Shown: positions 21,873 through 33,460 of the stretch, piece by piece
How the letters are laid out: every line of letters starts with the position of its first letter
Position numbering within the stretch: position 1 is the first letter of the stretch
Source of the DNA: Ananas comosus
Lineage: Eukaryota > Streptophyta > Magnoliopsida > Poales > Bromeliaceae
Length of the DNA: 64,000 nt
Direction: 5' to 3'
Assembly: GCF_001540865.1 (NCBI RefSeq)
Contig: NC_033628.1
Span: 8,029,971 to 8,093,970, forward strand
The notes under the pieces: generated by a model
What the model was told of the DNA's origin: nothing
Databases searched by the model: none
What the model saw: the letters and a program-made list of their open reading frames with translations, nothing else
Made by a program: the position numbers and the translations under genes

Positions 21873-23167
21873 TTACTTGCATTTGGAAAGAGGAGGAGGG
21901 GGCTCGGCAGCGGTGGCAGCTGCGGCCGCCGACCGTTGCCGATTGAGAAGCTCCCTCGCCAGCGCCTGGAGATCGCCGCCCCCACCGCCCGAACCGCCCG
22001 GGCCCACAGGCCGCTGCTGCGGCTGCGGCTGAAGAGCAGCCCACGGGCCGCCTCCGAGCGGCTGCTGCTGCGAAGGCGTCATCAATGGGTCAAAGAGCGC
22101 AGAGAGATCGACAGAGGTGGGGAGGTTCGACGACGACGATGGAAGGTCAGATATCGAGAAGGGGGGCAGCGGCACGGAAAACTGAGGCAGCGGCGGCGGC
22201 AGCGGGGGCGGCGACGGCAGCTCCAGTGTGGCCAGGTGGGCTTGCAGGTAGGATAGTTCAGCTTGAAGACTCACCACCTGATCATCATTATGTATTGAGT
22301 AAATGTGCACAAAGCATCATCAATTGATATCTAATTATGAACTACTTAGAACGACACACAATATGATCAAGATTGTATATGCAAGCACTATATACTCTCT
22401 CTCCCTCTCTTTCTCTCTCTCTCTCTCTCTGTGTAGAATGGTGTTGGCTAATAGGGAATAAAACTAACAGAAGGGTTTGTTTCGTTTCGGGTATTGCTTG
22501 ACTTCATAGGTTAGCTTTTCCCTTTTTAGAGAGAGAGAAAGAGAGAGATCTAGAGAGAGACTCCATCTTTTTGGAGAACTACCGAAAGAAAGCCTGCACA
22601 ATTTAAATTGATCAGTTTCTGATTTTAATCAATCTCCAGAAGATTGAAAACATCAAAAACGTACCCGCCCATAGTATTCCACGAATCATAATTACGATCA
22701 ACAAGAAAGAGAGGGAGAGAGAGTGTGTGCGTGTGTGTGTGTGTCTGCGTTGAATATAGAAGATTGAAGCATATTGTAGCTCAAGTTTTTAGAGAGAAAT
22801 TATTCTTTCTTTCGTATGCTGCTGTGCGTACCTGCTGTTGGAGGGCGAAGATGTGGGAGACGCAGCCGTAGACGGGGTCGCGGAGGCGGGCGTGGGCCTC
22901 GTAGCAGATGGTGACGACGGCGTCGAGGCGCTTGTGGGCCGGGATGTGGAGGAGCAGCTTCGACACGTTGCTGGCGCCGAACACCTTGTGCACCGCCGCG
23001 AAGTGTGCCGCCCCTTGCTCCGAGTCGAAGTAGGGCGCGAATATGCAACCCGTCACGCACTTGCGCCGCAAGAACTTGCAGGCCCCACACGGCCCACTGC
23101 CACCTCCACTGCCGCCACCACCTCCACCGCTGCCACCGCCAATACTGCACGTGCTGCTTCCACTCAT
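21873..23167 (-). CDS. LOB-domain transcription factor, LBD30-like (2 exons)
   Basis: Predicted 246-residue nuclear DNA-binding protein. Exon 1 is 23167-22832 (112 codons), the intron 22831-22278 (GT-AG, 554 bp), exon 2 22277-21873. A Gly-rich start (residues 10-25) precedes the LOB zinc motif C27-X2-C30-X6-C37-X3-C41, the GAS block ([18 protein letters not shown], 56-73) and a leucine-zipper-like L109-X6-L116-X3-L120-X6-L127 that spans the exon junction. These make it a class [19 protein letters not shown] and [14 protein letters not shown] are typical of the LBD30 (JAGGED LATERAL ORGANS) subgroup, known for organ-boundary and vascular roles. The C-terminus is Pro/Ser/Gln-rich with [13 protein letters not shown], a possible activation region. 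The ATG at 23167 was chosen because the frame upstream has only GTG. All key residues are present; it looks functional. Confidence 0.93.
22278..22831 (-). other. Intron of the LBD30-like gene
   Basis: Donor CAG|GTACGC and acceptor ATCAG|GTGGTG keep phase 0 between Gln112 and Val113, a common intron position in LBD genes. On the plus strand it holds a CT tract (22392-22430), an AG-rich patch (22530-22560) and a GT tract (22720-22743). Confidence 0.88.
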
Positions 23168-23273
23168 GGCAATCACGGATCGATATTTTCTTTCTCCTCC
23201 CCTTGTAAATATTATAAATGTCTATATATGTATATGTAGGATTAGAGTATGTGGGTATTGGCGTTTATGTCGG

Positions 23274-23276
<3 letters not shown>

Positions 23277-23313
<37 letters not shown>
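23277..23313 (-). promoter_or_regulatory. (CT)n tract upstream of the LBD start
   Basis: About 18 GA dinucleotides on the plus strand, i.e. (CT)n on the coding strand, 110-146 bases upstream of the ATG. Such tracts are common in plant 5' UTRs and core promoters and can bind GAGA-binding BPC proteins. A second CT-rich stretch lies at 23638-23672. No clear TATA box could be assigned. Confidence 0.5.
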
Positions 23314-23317
<4 letters not shown>

Positions 23318-24246
23318 AAGAGGGTTAAGGGAGAAGGGGAGGAGAGGGGGGAAGGGGATGAGAGGGGGTATGTATTGTATTTACTTTTGGGGGTGTTTGT
23401 CCTATTGGTGGAGGGTCGTCTAGGGGTTACTGTTTGGGTTTTTTTTTTTTTTTTTCTTTTTTCCTTTTTTTTTATTTTGGTTTCTTTGTATTGATGAGTC
23501 TTTAAAGCCACGCCAAGGAGCAAAGCCTACCACCTCCCCTCTCTTCTCTCTCTTTCCCCCTCTAGAATGCTTAGCAGCTTGCGTGAAGCAAACATGCCAT
23601 GGAAACAAACCCACAACACCCCAGTACTATTACCCCCCCTCTCTCTCTACATCTCTCTCTACACTCTCTCTCATTAAAAATTATTGCATACACCATGGTC
23701 TACAGCGCGGTCACCAAAACTCAAACATAGAAAAACCTTATAATCTAAGTTTAATCGATTAGATATAGTCCATAAATAACTTCTAAATACTTTATGGATA
23801 AAAAACTGCGATTAGTTTTTAAAACTATATTCTAATTACCTAGGTACGTACGTTAAACAAAACCATGTTATATATATATACATGGATATAATAAAGTTTA
23901 AATATTAGAGACCTAACTAAGTAAGGTGTCATAGACCACGCGCGGTGCGGTGCATGCAATATATATGTTCTCCCTCTCAAATTATAATAAAACGAGTCCC
24001 ACATACATCTACTGTTACAGTTTCCGTCTCACACCTCCTTCGACCTCTCCCTCACGTGAAGATGACATGCCTTTCTCCCTTTCTACATGTTGTGCATTAA
24101 TTTATGCGCATTTTGCATTGTGCATACCCAGAAATGATTACCGGCGTTTTAAATAGTTTAATTAAACATTGCAAACCAAATGTACCAACCCAAAATTTGA
24201 CCAACTTAATTATCAGGTCCCGATCGAGTAAACTGATCATGGGACT

Positions 24247-24290
<44 letters not shown>

Positions 24291-27009
24291 GCTTGCGCTC
24301 TTGATATATAGTCGTACCCAATAGCTAATTGGATTCAGGGCTAGTTAATTTGGTCCTACCGCAGATTAAATAGTACTATTTGATAAAAACTGTTTGAGAA
24401 GTGTGATTTAAAAAAGCAATATATTAAGTTTTTTTTTTTTCCCCCTCAAGTTTATCTTTGCAGTAGAATCAGAAAGAACCAAACTGAGTCTTCCATTTTT
24501 TCAGCTGCAAAATTATGTTTTTCTTTCCGTTACAGTATATGTCGAGACATTTTTTATTAGTAAATATACTACGTACAAAAGAATTAATACCGCTTTTATT
24601 TTTAAAACAAAAACAGAAGAAGGCTCAAGAAGACCCTCAAATCGGATCGATCATACGTAAATATGACCTGATAACAACGCAGAAATTAGAAAAAACAAAA
24701 AAAAAGAATTAGCGCGCTAAATATGAGATTTTGGACTTGTATTAAAATCTCATGTGGAAATTGAGGGATGTGATTGTAATATTAAAATATAAGGAGGGGC
24801 AAAAGTGAAAAATAAGCACAGATATAATTTTGAGAAGGCACATGGCAAATGTTGCTCCATTTCTGTTACAAATCCACAATGCCCCGCCACATAGATTGAG
24901 GAGAATAACTGACGAGGAGCCTTATTCTCCTCGGCCGTTTCATTATCTGCACTTTATTAATACCCCTTTCGGCTGTGAAAAGAAAAAAGGGTGGAAAAAA
25001 AAAAAAGTTTTTCTTGTGGATAAAGCCGATCGCAATATTGTTGTTGTTATTTTAATCGTTGCTAGTTAGGGTTGGGAGATTCATGTGAGTGCCGAGTCTG
25101 AATCACTTTTTAGAGGTGATCGAGTTATATATATTTAGGGATTTGTTTGATTGCATATTTTGTACTACATATAAATTCAAATATGGTATATGCTTCGATA
25201 TATTTGAATTGAACTGTTGTAATTGGAACTGCACGAGAAGATTCACCGCAGCAATTCTTAACTACACCCAGATTGACTGCATTTTCAATTGCAGCACTTG
25301 GAGACAATAATTTTAAATAAAGATAAACTTTCCTCCCAAATAATCTTTTGAGTAGATTTTTTTTTTTTTTTTCTTTCCTACACAAGGGCTAATTTCACCA
25401 TCTCATATATAAAATGATAGAAATTTATAAATATACTTTCCAACCGCATCTAACCATTCTACTATATCCAACCAAATAAAATGTCTATAATTATAACTAT
25501 TATATTGTCAACTACTTGCATTTTTATTTTTAATTAATTACACTATATTTATAATTATATCAAACCAAATTAAACTACCCCTTAGTGAGAATAGTACTAT
25601 GCACGGGATTTATTAGTGACATATAACGTATATACGCAGTGAGAAAATTAACTAATTAACATCGATTTGGAAAAGAAACATGTAGAGTCACCTCAACTTA
25701 TTTTGGGTCTGGTCCGATGTGGGAGCAAATTATTTAATGATAATTTATTTAATATAATTTTTTTTTGGTGTATCATTAAAGATTTGAGTTTTATTATTGC
25801 TCTTTAAAAAAGCCTTGACATTCATAATTTGATTGTAGAGCGTATTTTATTTATGAGATAATTTATTTTATTCTGAAGAAAATAATTTGAAAGTCAAATG
25901 TAATATTCATTATAGATATTTAAATGCACTCCTCATCTACCAAAAACTACACAATTCTTAAAAACATATAAAAAATAAACTGAATAAGATATTCATGCAT
26001 CATCTAATTAAGCTGGTTCTCCCTATTTTTAGTTTATTTTAATGAAAGGATATTTGCATCAACGTGAATTGGTACTATTAGATTTGATTAAGCGCATTTA
26101 AAGTCTCCACTATTCAAAATTCTATGATTTGTTTGACATATTTATCTTACAAACAAGCGGTCTCAAAATGAATAAATAAAAGTAAATAATTTTATAAAAA
26201 TTGATGACACTGTATATTCTTGAATTCCATATTAATAGTACTAATCTTAGTCCGTATAGTTAAAGTTCCTTTGGCAATTTAGCTAATTTGAATTATTTAG
26301 AACTTCAAACTTACAATATATCAACCATTAAAACTATTAATTTTAAAATCTTTCAATTACTAAATAAATAATATTAAAAAATTATGAAATTAAATTTCTA
26401 TGTTGCAAATATGTAGATTATGTTTAATCATATCGATCATCTATTTGGATATCCCACAATACAAACTAAAATAAATTCAAACCACCGATACTTTCGTACT
26501 TCTGAAAGCACATCAACTCATAAATAGTACTAATCTATACCTTAATTGCCATCTGAAATTTAGTTGTCATTATTAGGTTAGAATATTTTATTTTCTTAAT
26601 TGAGCATTATATTCGTCTTACTATCTTGATATATACTCTACCAGGAATGTGCAAATAGGTTTCACTATCTTAAATTATATGAATAACGAGTGATAAGAAA
26701 AATGGGACAAATCAAGTGGAATGATTTAAAGAAAATTAATAGAATAACAAAAGATGAGATTTGTCACGCCTAGGATTTGGTTAGATTTATGGTTAAATTT
26801 TTTTAGTTAAATTAGGATTGGTACTTAAATTTGTGTGAGATAAATTGCATGGGTTTTGGATTTAAATTAAAGTAGAATCCTAATGATGATAGATTGCGGT
26901 ACGTTGTTGATTGAGCTTTGTATATAGCTCCTTGGTGTTAATTACTGCTGAGGCCTCAGGTGAAGTATATGGCCAATGCCTTGGTGGTCCTACCATACAA
27001 ATGGAGTTT
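23314..27009. other. LBD upstream region and AT-rich intergenic sequence
   Basis: No gene seen. Holds a T-rich run (23438-23473), CT-rich stretch (23638-23672), a TA microsatellite (24250-24286), short poly-T runs (24430, 25360) and dispersed AT-rich sequence. 26762 (tgtcacgcctagg) could be an old LTR end but nothing confirms it. Confidence 0.6.
24250..24286. repeat. (TA)n microsatellite
   Basis: About 18 uninterrupted AT dinucleotides. Confidence 0.98.
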
Positions 27010-27200
27010 CTTTGGTACACCTAGTGCACAATGCACGAAAAATAGAAAAATCTTCTCAGTTTATAGAAGACGAGAAAGGAGTAAGAGAGATTAAGAAAGA
27101 GGCTTTTTGGTACACCTAGTGTACGGGTGCACGGAAAAGATAGAAATCTTCTGGGTTTATAGATGACGAGAAATGAGCGAGGGAGATTGAGAAAGAGGGT
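27010..27200. repeat. Tandem duplication, ~95-bp unit
   Basis: Two copies beginning tttggtacacctagtg and ending gagattaagaaagagg / gagattgagaaagagg, about 85 percent alike. Shorter degenerate echoes (gaaactatgtttataaaag, caagctatgttctataaaag) continue on both sides of the SINE. Confidence 0.8.
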
Positions 27201-27255
27201 TCATTTAGCTTGAAACTATGTTTATAAAAGAAGTCGATAGAAGAGAAGAGAGAAA

Positions 27256-27418
27256 TTTTTTTTTTTTTTTGAGAGAGAGATAGGTAGCACGCTACCCGCT
27301 TCGTTTATTTTAGTTTAGAAATAAACTTAGCTAAAAATATGAATCAACTAGGATTCGAACTTGGGATCTCAGATACCAACCACAAAGCTCTTTGCCACTT
27401 GCTCTAGGGATGGTCAAT
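27256..27418 (-). mobile_element. tRNA-derived SINE, copy 1
   Basis: On the minus strand the head reads CCCTAGAGCAAGTGGCAAAG, then GTTCGAATCC, which resemble the A and B boxes of a tRNA-type Pol III promoter. The tail ends in CTCTCTC and A15. Flanked by a perfect 13-bp duplication gagaagagagaaa (27243-27255 and 27419-27431). A second copy is at 52175-52331. Confidence 0.88.
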
Positions 27419-28162
27419 GAGAAGAGAGAAAATTAAGAGAACTTGGCTTCAAGCTATGTTCTATAAAAGAGAGTAATATATAATTCTTTTTCTTAGTGAA
27501 TTGGTTTGAAGCTACTTTCTATAAAAGAGGAGTAAGCTCTTGGTTAGTGAATTTTATTTCAAATATATTTTTTGTTTTTTTTTTTTCTCCTTGGTGGCTG
27601 TGTCAGCTTTTGCAAAAATTCGATTTGACCCTTTAGTTGCAAAATCCCAACAATTCATAACAAATGGACTATTGGATTTATAACTATCGGTATCAAAATA
27701 GGCTGTGAATTCTCAATTAATATCAAAGTGAGTATCATATTCTTATGTAACAGTTAGCATGCATGATGTTATAATAATTGAAAATTGCTTCAAATTTTCT
27801 TTTTTTTTTAATCTTTTTCCCACATTGCATCACAAATAATCTGTACAAGTACACCACGAATGTACGAACAGTTTGCAGTAGTACGCCACAATATTGTAAT
27901 TATGCCTACGTTTCTTTTAATCAACCTGAAATAGTTAATTTGTCCCGTGCATACGCTTTTGTGTCCAAATGCGAACAGCAAGCAAAAGAGTAGGGCTGGC
28001 AAATGAGCGAGCCAGCTCGTGTTCGACTCGCGTTCGGCTCGATATTCGGCTCACTCGAGGTCGGCTCGAATTAATTTCAAGCCGATCTTGAGCTTAAATT
28101 TAGGCTCGAAATTAATTTCAAGCCAAGCTTGAGTATTACTGGACTCGCTCGAATTAGGCTCG

Positions 28163-28171
28163 AAAAACTCG

Positions 28172-28247
<76 letters not shown>
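28163..28247. repeat. (TA)n followed by (GA)n
   Basis: About 43 bases of TA then about 41 bases of GA, next to MITE copy M1. Confidence 0.95.
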
Positions 28248-28249
<2 letters not shown>

Positions 28250-28250
28250 A

Positions 28251-28798
28251 GTCTCCTATACTATCTATAGTACCGGGACTATCTATAGTATCGGGGCTCT
28301 GGTACTATAGTGTCGTTTTCGATCTTAGGGTATTCAAATCAACGATCCACACCGTTAAAACTGATCTAGAGTATTTAAAGTTTTTATAAATAAAATTTTA
28401 TATTTTTTCGACATAGTTTACTTTATGATCAAATAATTTCAAAATTGTCAATTTTCAATGGCTACTATAGCGAGTTTGGAGTTTAACGGTGTAGAAGAAT
28501 CTAAATTTCTTCAAATTTTGATAGAAAATACTTTAAACTATCTAGATTAAGGTTAACATTCTTGATCTTGAATTTAAAAGTTCTATGCACAAATTTTAAA
28601 AATTATTCAATTTTCACCTCCATTTGGACATAATTTATTTACTAAATAAACGATGTCGAAAAAAACTAAAATTTTATTCCTAAGAATTTCATATACCCTA
28701 GATTATATTTAACGGTATGGATTGTTAATTTGAATACCCTAAAATCGAAAATAAGACTATAGTACCGGAGCTCCGGTACTATAGATAGTATAGTAGCC
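28251..28798. mobile_element. GGCTACTATACT MITE copy M1 (core 1)
   Basis: Long inverted ends (over 100 bases): left ctatactatctatagtaccg, right agatagtatagtagcc. Core 1 words: gatccacaccgttaaaa, tctagagtatttaaag, tttttcgacat. Flanked by TA, inside TA-rich sequence. No coding capacity. Confidence 0.85.

Positions 28799-28800
<2 letters not shown>

Positions 28801-28877
<77 letters not shown>
28801..28877. repeat. Long (TA)n tract
   Basis: About 75 bases of uninterrupted TA between two MITE copies. Confidence 0.95.
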
Positions 28878-28879
<2 letters not shown>

Positions 28880-28881
<2 letters not shown>

Positions 28882-29123
28882 GCTACTATGCTATCGGAAA
28901 TATAGAGGATCTGATGCTTCTGATTTTTTGGCCCTTAGATCAACCCCTTCGATTATTTCTAACCTTTGGATTAATACTATTACTCTGTAGGAATCACTCA
29001 ATCCTAGGGGTACTACTCAACCTTAAGGGGGACCGCAATTATCCAAACCGTACAATTCTTGATCCAAGAATCAAAAAGTCGAAAGCATAAAACCCTTTAT
29101 GCTTCCAATAGTATAGTAGCTCC
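28880..29123. mobile_element. MITE copy M2 (core 2, divergent ends)
   Basis: Left gagctactatgctatcgg, right ccaatagtatagtagctc. Its subterminal hairpin (atgcttctgattttttgg / gtcgaaagcataaaaccc) differs from its neighbours. Core carries the region equivalent to tcaatcctaggggtactact. Confidence 0.75.
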
Positions 29124-29142
29124 CACTATATATATATAATTA

Positions 29143-29358
29143 GTCTACTATACTATTAACAGTACCAACCACTTGTTATTAGGTTTTCGGCCCTTGAATG
29201 AAGGGATGTGCGGTTAGGATGATAGTGATCCCTTAGGGTTGAGTGGGTGCTAAGTTGAATAGTATGATCTATCGGGTGGAAATGGTCAAAGGGGTAGATC
29301 TAACGGCACAAAATTCGACAGCACTAAGTATTTGGTACTATCGATAATATAGTAGCCG
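29143..29358. mobile_element. MITE copy M3 (core 2)
   Basis: Left gtctactatactattaac, right cgataatatagtagcc. Core 2 words: gatgtgcggttaggatgata, cttagggttgagtgggt, ggggtagatctaacgg. Confidence 0.8.
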
Positions 29359-29379
29359 AACTCTATCTCTCTATATATA

Positions 29380-29448
29380 CATAGTCCGGCTATTATACTA
29401 TCTATAGTACCAATCATTTTGTGCTATCAAGTTTCCTGCCGTTAGATC

Positions 29449-29539
<91 letters not shown>

Positions 29540-29755
29540 TGGCTACTATACTATCGATAGTACTAAGTGTTTGGTGCTATCGAGTTTTCTGCCGTTAGAT
29601 CTATCCCTTTGGCCATTTTCATCCGTTAGATCATACTATTCAACTAGCCACATCCTCAACCTTAGGGGACTACTATCATCCTGACCACACATCCCTTCAT
29701 CCAAAGGCCAAAAATCTAATAGCAAGCAATTAGTACTATTAATAGTATAGTAGCC
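29380..29755. mobile_element. MITE copies M4 (half) and M5 (core 2)
   Basis: A truncated left end (agtccggctattatactatc to ctgccgttagatcta, 29380-29453) is followed by TA and GA tracts, then a full copy with ggctactatactatcgatag (29541) and aatagtatagtagcc (29755). M5 is in the opposite orientation to M3. Confidence 0.75.
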
Positions 29756-29783
29756 TAATTCTATATATATATATATATAGGTT

Positions 29784-29993
29784 AGGCTACTATACTTTTA
29801 TGAGTATAGACCCATTTATACAAATAAATTTTCGGCCGTTGGATGTACAATTAGGATGATAGTGATCCCCTAGGATTGAATGGGTGGTTAGTTGAATAGT
29901 ATGATTTACGGATGGAAATGATCAAAAATATAGATCTAACGATCGAAAACTTATGAGTATAAAGGGGTCTATACTAATAAAAGTATAGTAGCC
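29784..29993. mobile_element. MITE copy M6 (core 2, 'tatgagtat' ends)
   Basis: Left aggctactatacttttatga, right aaaagtatagtagcc. Core 2 as in M3, but the terminal hairpin module is the ttttatgagtat type also found in M7 and in core-1 copy M12. Confidence 0.82.
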
Positions 29994-30498
29994 TAACTCT
30001 CTATTTACATAATTATATATAATATATATTTTAATTATATAAAATAATATATGTTATGTATTTTAATTATATGTATATAGAATTTAGATTATTGGGCCCA
30101 CAAAACCAAACAAGCAAAATTCTACTCTAATTGCTCTCTCTCTCTCTCTCTCTCTCTCTTTTTCACTCGCTCACAGAGTCGCTTTTCCTAATTTTTTAAT
30201 ATTATAATATCGTATTTCATGCATTCATTTTGTATATTGAACTATTAGATATTTTTTGTATCGAATTTTAGATAATGTTTTATAAAAATTAAACTATAGA
30301 TCGCACGATGTTAAGAATTTCAAGCGGCTCGTTTAGGACTCGAGCTCGCTCGACTTGAAGTTAGGCTTGCTCTAGCTCGGCTCGAATTAATTTCAAGCTG
30401 AGCTTGAGCCTAAATTTAGGCTTGAAATTAATTTCAAGCCAAGCTTAAGTTGAGGTAAGCTCGCTCAAGCTCAGCTCGTTTCCACCCCTACAAAAGAG

Positions 30499-32064
30499 GC
30501 ATTAATTATGCTATATCTCAAGTTAAAAAATTAACCCAAAAAAAAAGAGATTGTACAAATGTTCAAGAAAATGTGATACTATATGGTGTCTCCTTTTAAT
30601 AGGTTTGCTACGTTGAGAATTCCTTCCAAGCGTGGAGCATAAGTTGATTAGTCTATAAGTTTCCATAAAATCTAAGATGCTCCCCTTCATTAGCCCTAGA
30701 AATTAGGGATAGCTTTATATATACGATGCATAAATAGAAGCAGGTTTGGATCCTTCAAGTGCTGGCATGTAGGTGGTGTCCTTTAATACTTCTTTTTTTT
30801 CTTAGAGAAATGTTTCAATACAACGGCATATTTAAATCTAGTTGCTCGTATTAATTTTAAAGTTAAAATTGACTTTTGCCTAGTAGTAATCTGCTCAACA
30901 GATACCAATCAAGATCAATAGTATAGACAATATTGAAAAAAAAAATACTAGTCAATTACCAAATTTGATAATATCAAACAAATCTTTGTTTTCTTATTTA
31001 ATTTTGTTACTTACCAAATTAGATAGTGGCTAATGCTGTACTTATAAACCCAACTTTTATTATTTATTATTTAAATAAAATACTTCTATTTTTAAAATTA
31101 AATTCAAATTGTTCATTCGATTGTAAAAACAACATTAAAGTTCAAAAATAATGATTAAAATTAAATTTTAAATTTAGATTTAATTTATAGTTAAAAAATA
31201 AATTTTGTTAACTATTTAANTTATTATTTATTTAAATAAAAGGTTTCTATTTTTTAAATTAAATTCAAATTGTTTATTCAATAGTGAAAACAACACTAAA
31301 GTTCAAAAATGTTGAATATCCTATTTTTGTAAATTTAGCTGTGATTTATATTATAGTGAAAAATAAATTTTATTAACTATTTAAACTTAGAGTTTCTATG
31401 TTTGAAAATTAACTTCAAATTATAAATGCAAACTTAACTTACAAAAATAGGATATTGAGAGGATGAGAATGGAGGGAGATAGAATATTCTGGATTTACAA
31501 AATGAGACATTTTGAGGATAGAAATTTACCAAAAAACCTTTGGTGCTAACTTCACATAATGAAAAACCCTCGCCATCGGTACCCAATGACGGATACCTTA
31601 GGCAACAAGAGCCGGTCACCCTTTTTAAAAAAATGCATTGCTACCATCATCTTGAAATATTTAAGGGTTAAGATTAGTTGGTGTATAAGAGCATTGTTCA
31701 TTTTCTTAAGAGGTTATATACTAAACATTCTAAGTTGCTAGTGTTGAGGTTTGTGTATATATATAGAGGCCATGCTTTTTTGTTTTTCAGTGACTCTAAA
31801 AATCATATTTTAACTGAAATAGTTTGATGAACATGACATGTTACCCCTTATTATCCTAATGACTTGCAGGACAGAGGTATTCATAGCTCGGATAAGTTCT
31901 ATACGGTTTTATTTTATTTTATTAATAAACAAAGGCTAAGAATGAATCATATATGACAAATTTTGGAATGAAGCATAGTGTGGTAAATAAAGAGAACAAA
32001 GAAGGCAAAATGCACATGCATTTACTCCGTGCCCGAGAAGGCAGAGGACTCTAACTTTGATCTC
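30499..32064. other. AT-rich intergenic with a join at 31220
   Basis: No gene seen. 31060-31219 and 31221-31385 are two diverged copies (roughly 80-85 percent) of the same AT-rich segment on either side of the N at 31220. A small open frame (31434-31619, minus) has no recognisable domain. Confidence 0.6.
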
Positions 32065-32072
32065 ATTGAGAC

Positions 32073-32807
32073 TAGAGTTGTCAACGGGTCAGATTCGGGG
32101 CAGATTTTCAAAAATCCGAACCCGACTCCAAACCTGAGACCTGAATCTGAACCCGACGGATTTTAAAAATCCATATCCAAACCCGACCAAAAATCCGAAC
32201 CCGAAACCGAACCTGAACCCGAAAATTTGAGTCCGAAAGAATTATTTTTTTTCAATATTTCAAAATATATTATATTAAATCTAAATTTTTAAAATACAAA
32301 TTCAAATATAACATCAAATTTTTATATATATATTAGAGTCCGGCTACTATACTTTTATGAGTATTGGCTCCCTTATACTCATAAGTTTTCGGCCCTTATA
32401 TTTATTCCATTGATTATTTCACCCGTTAGATCATACTATTCAACCAACTACCCACTCAACCCTAGAGGACCATTATTATTCTAAGTGAGGATCACTATCA
32501 TCCTAACCACACATCCCATCAATCAACGGTTAAAAATTTATGAGTACAAGAAGGTCTATACTCATAAAAGTATAGTAGCCCCAGCCTATATATTATATAT
32601 AATACAAAATAAATTCGGGTTCGGGTCGGGTTTGGGTTCGGGTTCGGATCGGGTGCAGTCAAAATCGATATCTGAATCTATATCCGTCGGATTTCTATTT
32701 TTGATATCCATATCCGAATCCATATCCATTCAGCATCGGATATATCCGTTTCATTCAGGTTCGGATTCGAATAAAATTTCGGATATCCATACCCATTGAC
32801 ATCCCTA
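32073..32807 (+). mobile_element. hAT-type foldback element with nested MITE M7
   Basis: Ends tagagttgtcaacgggtc and gggtatggatatccg-type arm ending cattgacatccct are inverted; flanked by the 8-bp duplication attgagac (32065-32072 and 32808-32815). Arms are built of repeated ATCCGAACCCGA / TCGGGTTCGGGT words. MITE M7 (32338-32580) sits in the middle. Confidence 0.87.
32338..32580. mobile_element. MITE copy M7 (core 2, 'tatgagtat' ends)
   Basis: Left agtccggctactatactttt, right taaaagtatagtagcc. Hairpin words tatactcataag / ttatgagtac. Core 2 in reverse orientation to M6. Confidence 0.82.
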
Positions 32808-32932
32808 ATTGAGACAGTTTGGTGAGTTGTATGATTTATTTTTTGTCTAAATCTTAATGCTCTTTTTCAATTTACAAATTTTTCATTCGAATTTCAATAT
32901 AATATTAAAGCGTGGATTTAACGGGGGCTAAC

Positions 32933-33460
32933 TAGGAGCGTCAATAGTTTGGTTCCAAACCAAAAATCAACTGAACAAAATCGAATAAGATAGTTTTGTT
33001 TGGTTTATATGATTTTCGCTTTGGGTCTGTTTTGAAAATAACTAATTTTTTTTTTTCGATTTTGGTTCTGTTTTAACACTTCTCAAAATCAAAAGCAAAG
33101 TTAAAACCGAATAGTAATATTTCTATCACTTTTTATTTAAACCTTATATCTGAAATTATATATTTATAATCAAATCTTTGATCGTATATCAACACACTTT
33201 TTAAAATTCTATGAGTCAATTTTTTTATGTACAACTTTTAATTCAATTTTAATTCTTAAATAATAAATTAATTTATAAATAAATAGAAGTTTTAAAAGTT
33301 ACTTGTGAAATTGAACTACACTGAATTAAATCGGTTTATTTTGGGTCGGTTCTTTTAATAAATCATTTTGGTTCGGTTCAGAATTTTTTGAAACTAAAAA
33401 ATACGGGTTCAGTTTGAGAACCTCTTAAAATCGAACCAAAGCGAACCGTATGCATCCGTA
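32933..33460. mobile_element. Possible degenerate hAT-type foldback repeat
   Basis: Left taggagcgtcaatagtttgg and right ccgtatgcatccgta are weakly inverted, and the arms repeat GGTTCGGTT / AACCGAACC-like words. I see no matching 8-bp duplication. Confidence 0.4.

Larger units (their letters stand above)
27991..30490 (+). mobile_element. hAT-type foldback element with nested MITEs
   Basis: Ends tagggctggcaaatgagcgag and gctcgtttccacccta are inverted. Flanked by the 8-bp duplication caaaagag (27983-27990 and 30491-30498), diagnostic of hAT-type transposition. Subterminal arms are rich in GGCTCGA/TCGAGCC words. The original short element (about 400 bases) has been inflated to 2.5 kb by microsatellites and at least five MITEs (28251-29993). 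Confidence 0.88.

Noticed and set aside
22085..23423. Several long plus-strand frames opposite the LBD gene
   Set aside because: GC-rich shadows of the LBD exons; rich in Arg/Ala with no domain.
24097..24321. Frames encoding IYIYIY-type peptides
   Set aside because: Translation of the TA microsatellite; the same applies near 29421 and 47914.
26762..26960. LTR end (tgtcacgcctagg)
   Set aside because: Only a start-like motif; no PBS, partner LTR or duplication found.
27000..27200. CRISPR-like repeat array
   Set aside because: Only two long diverged direct repeats with no spacers; plant nuclear DNA.
27300..27410. tRNA gene
   Set aside because: Box-like motifs occur but no cloverleaf can be drawn; A tail and target duplication make it a SINE.
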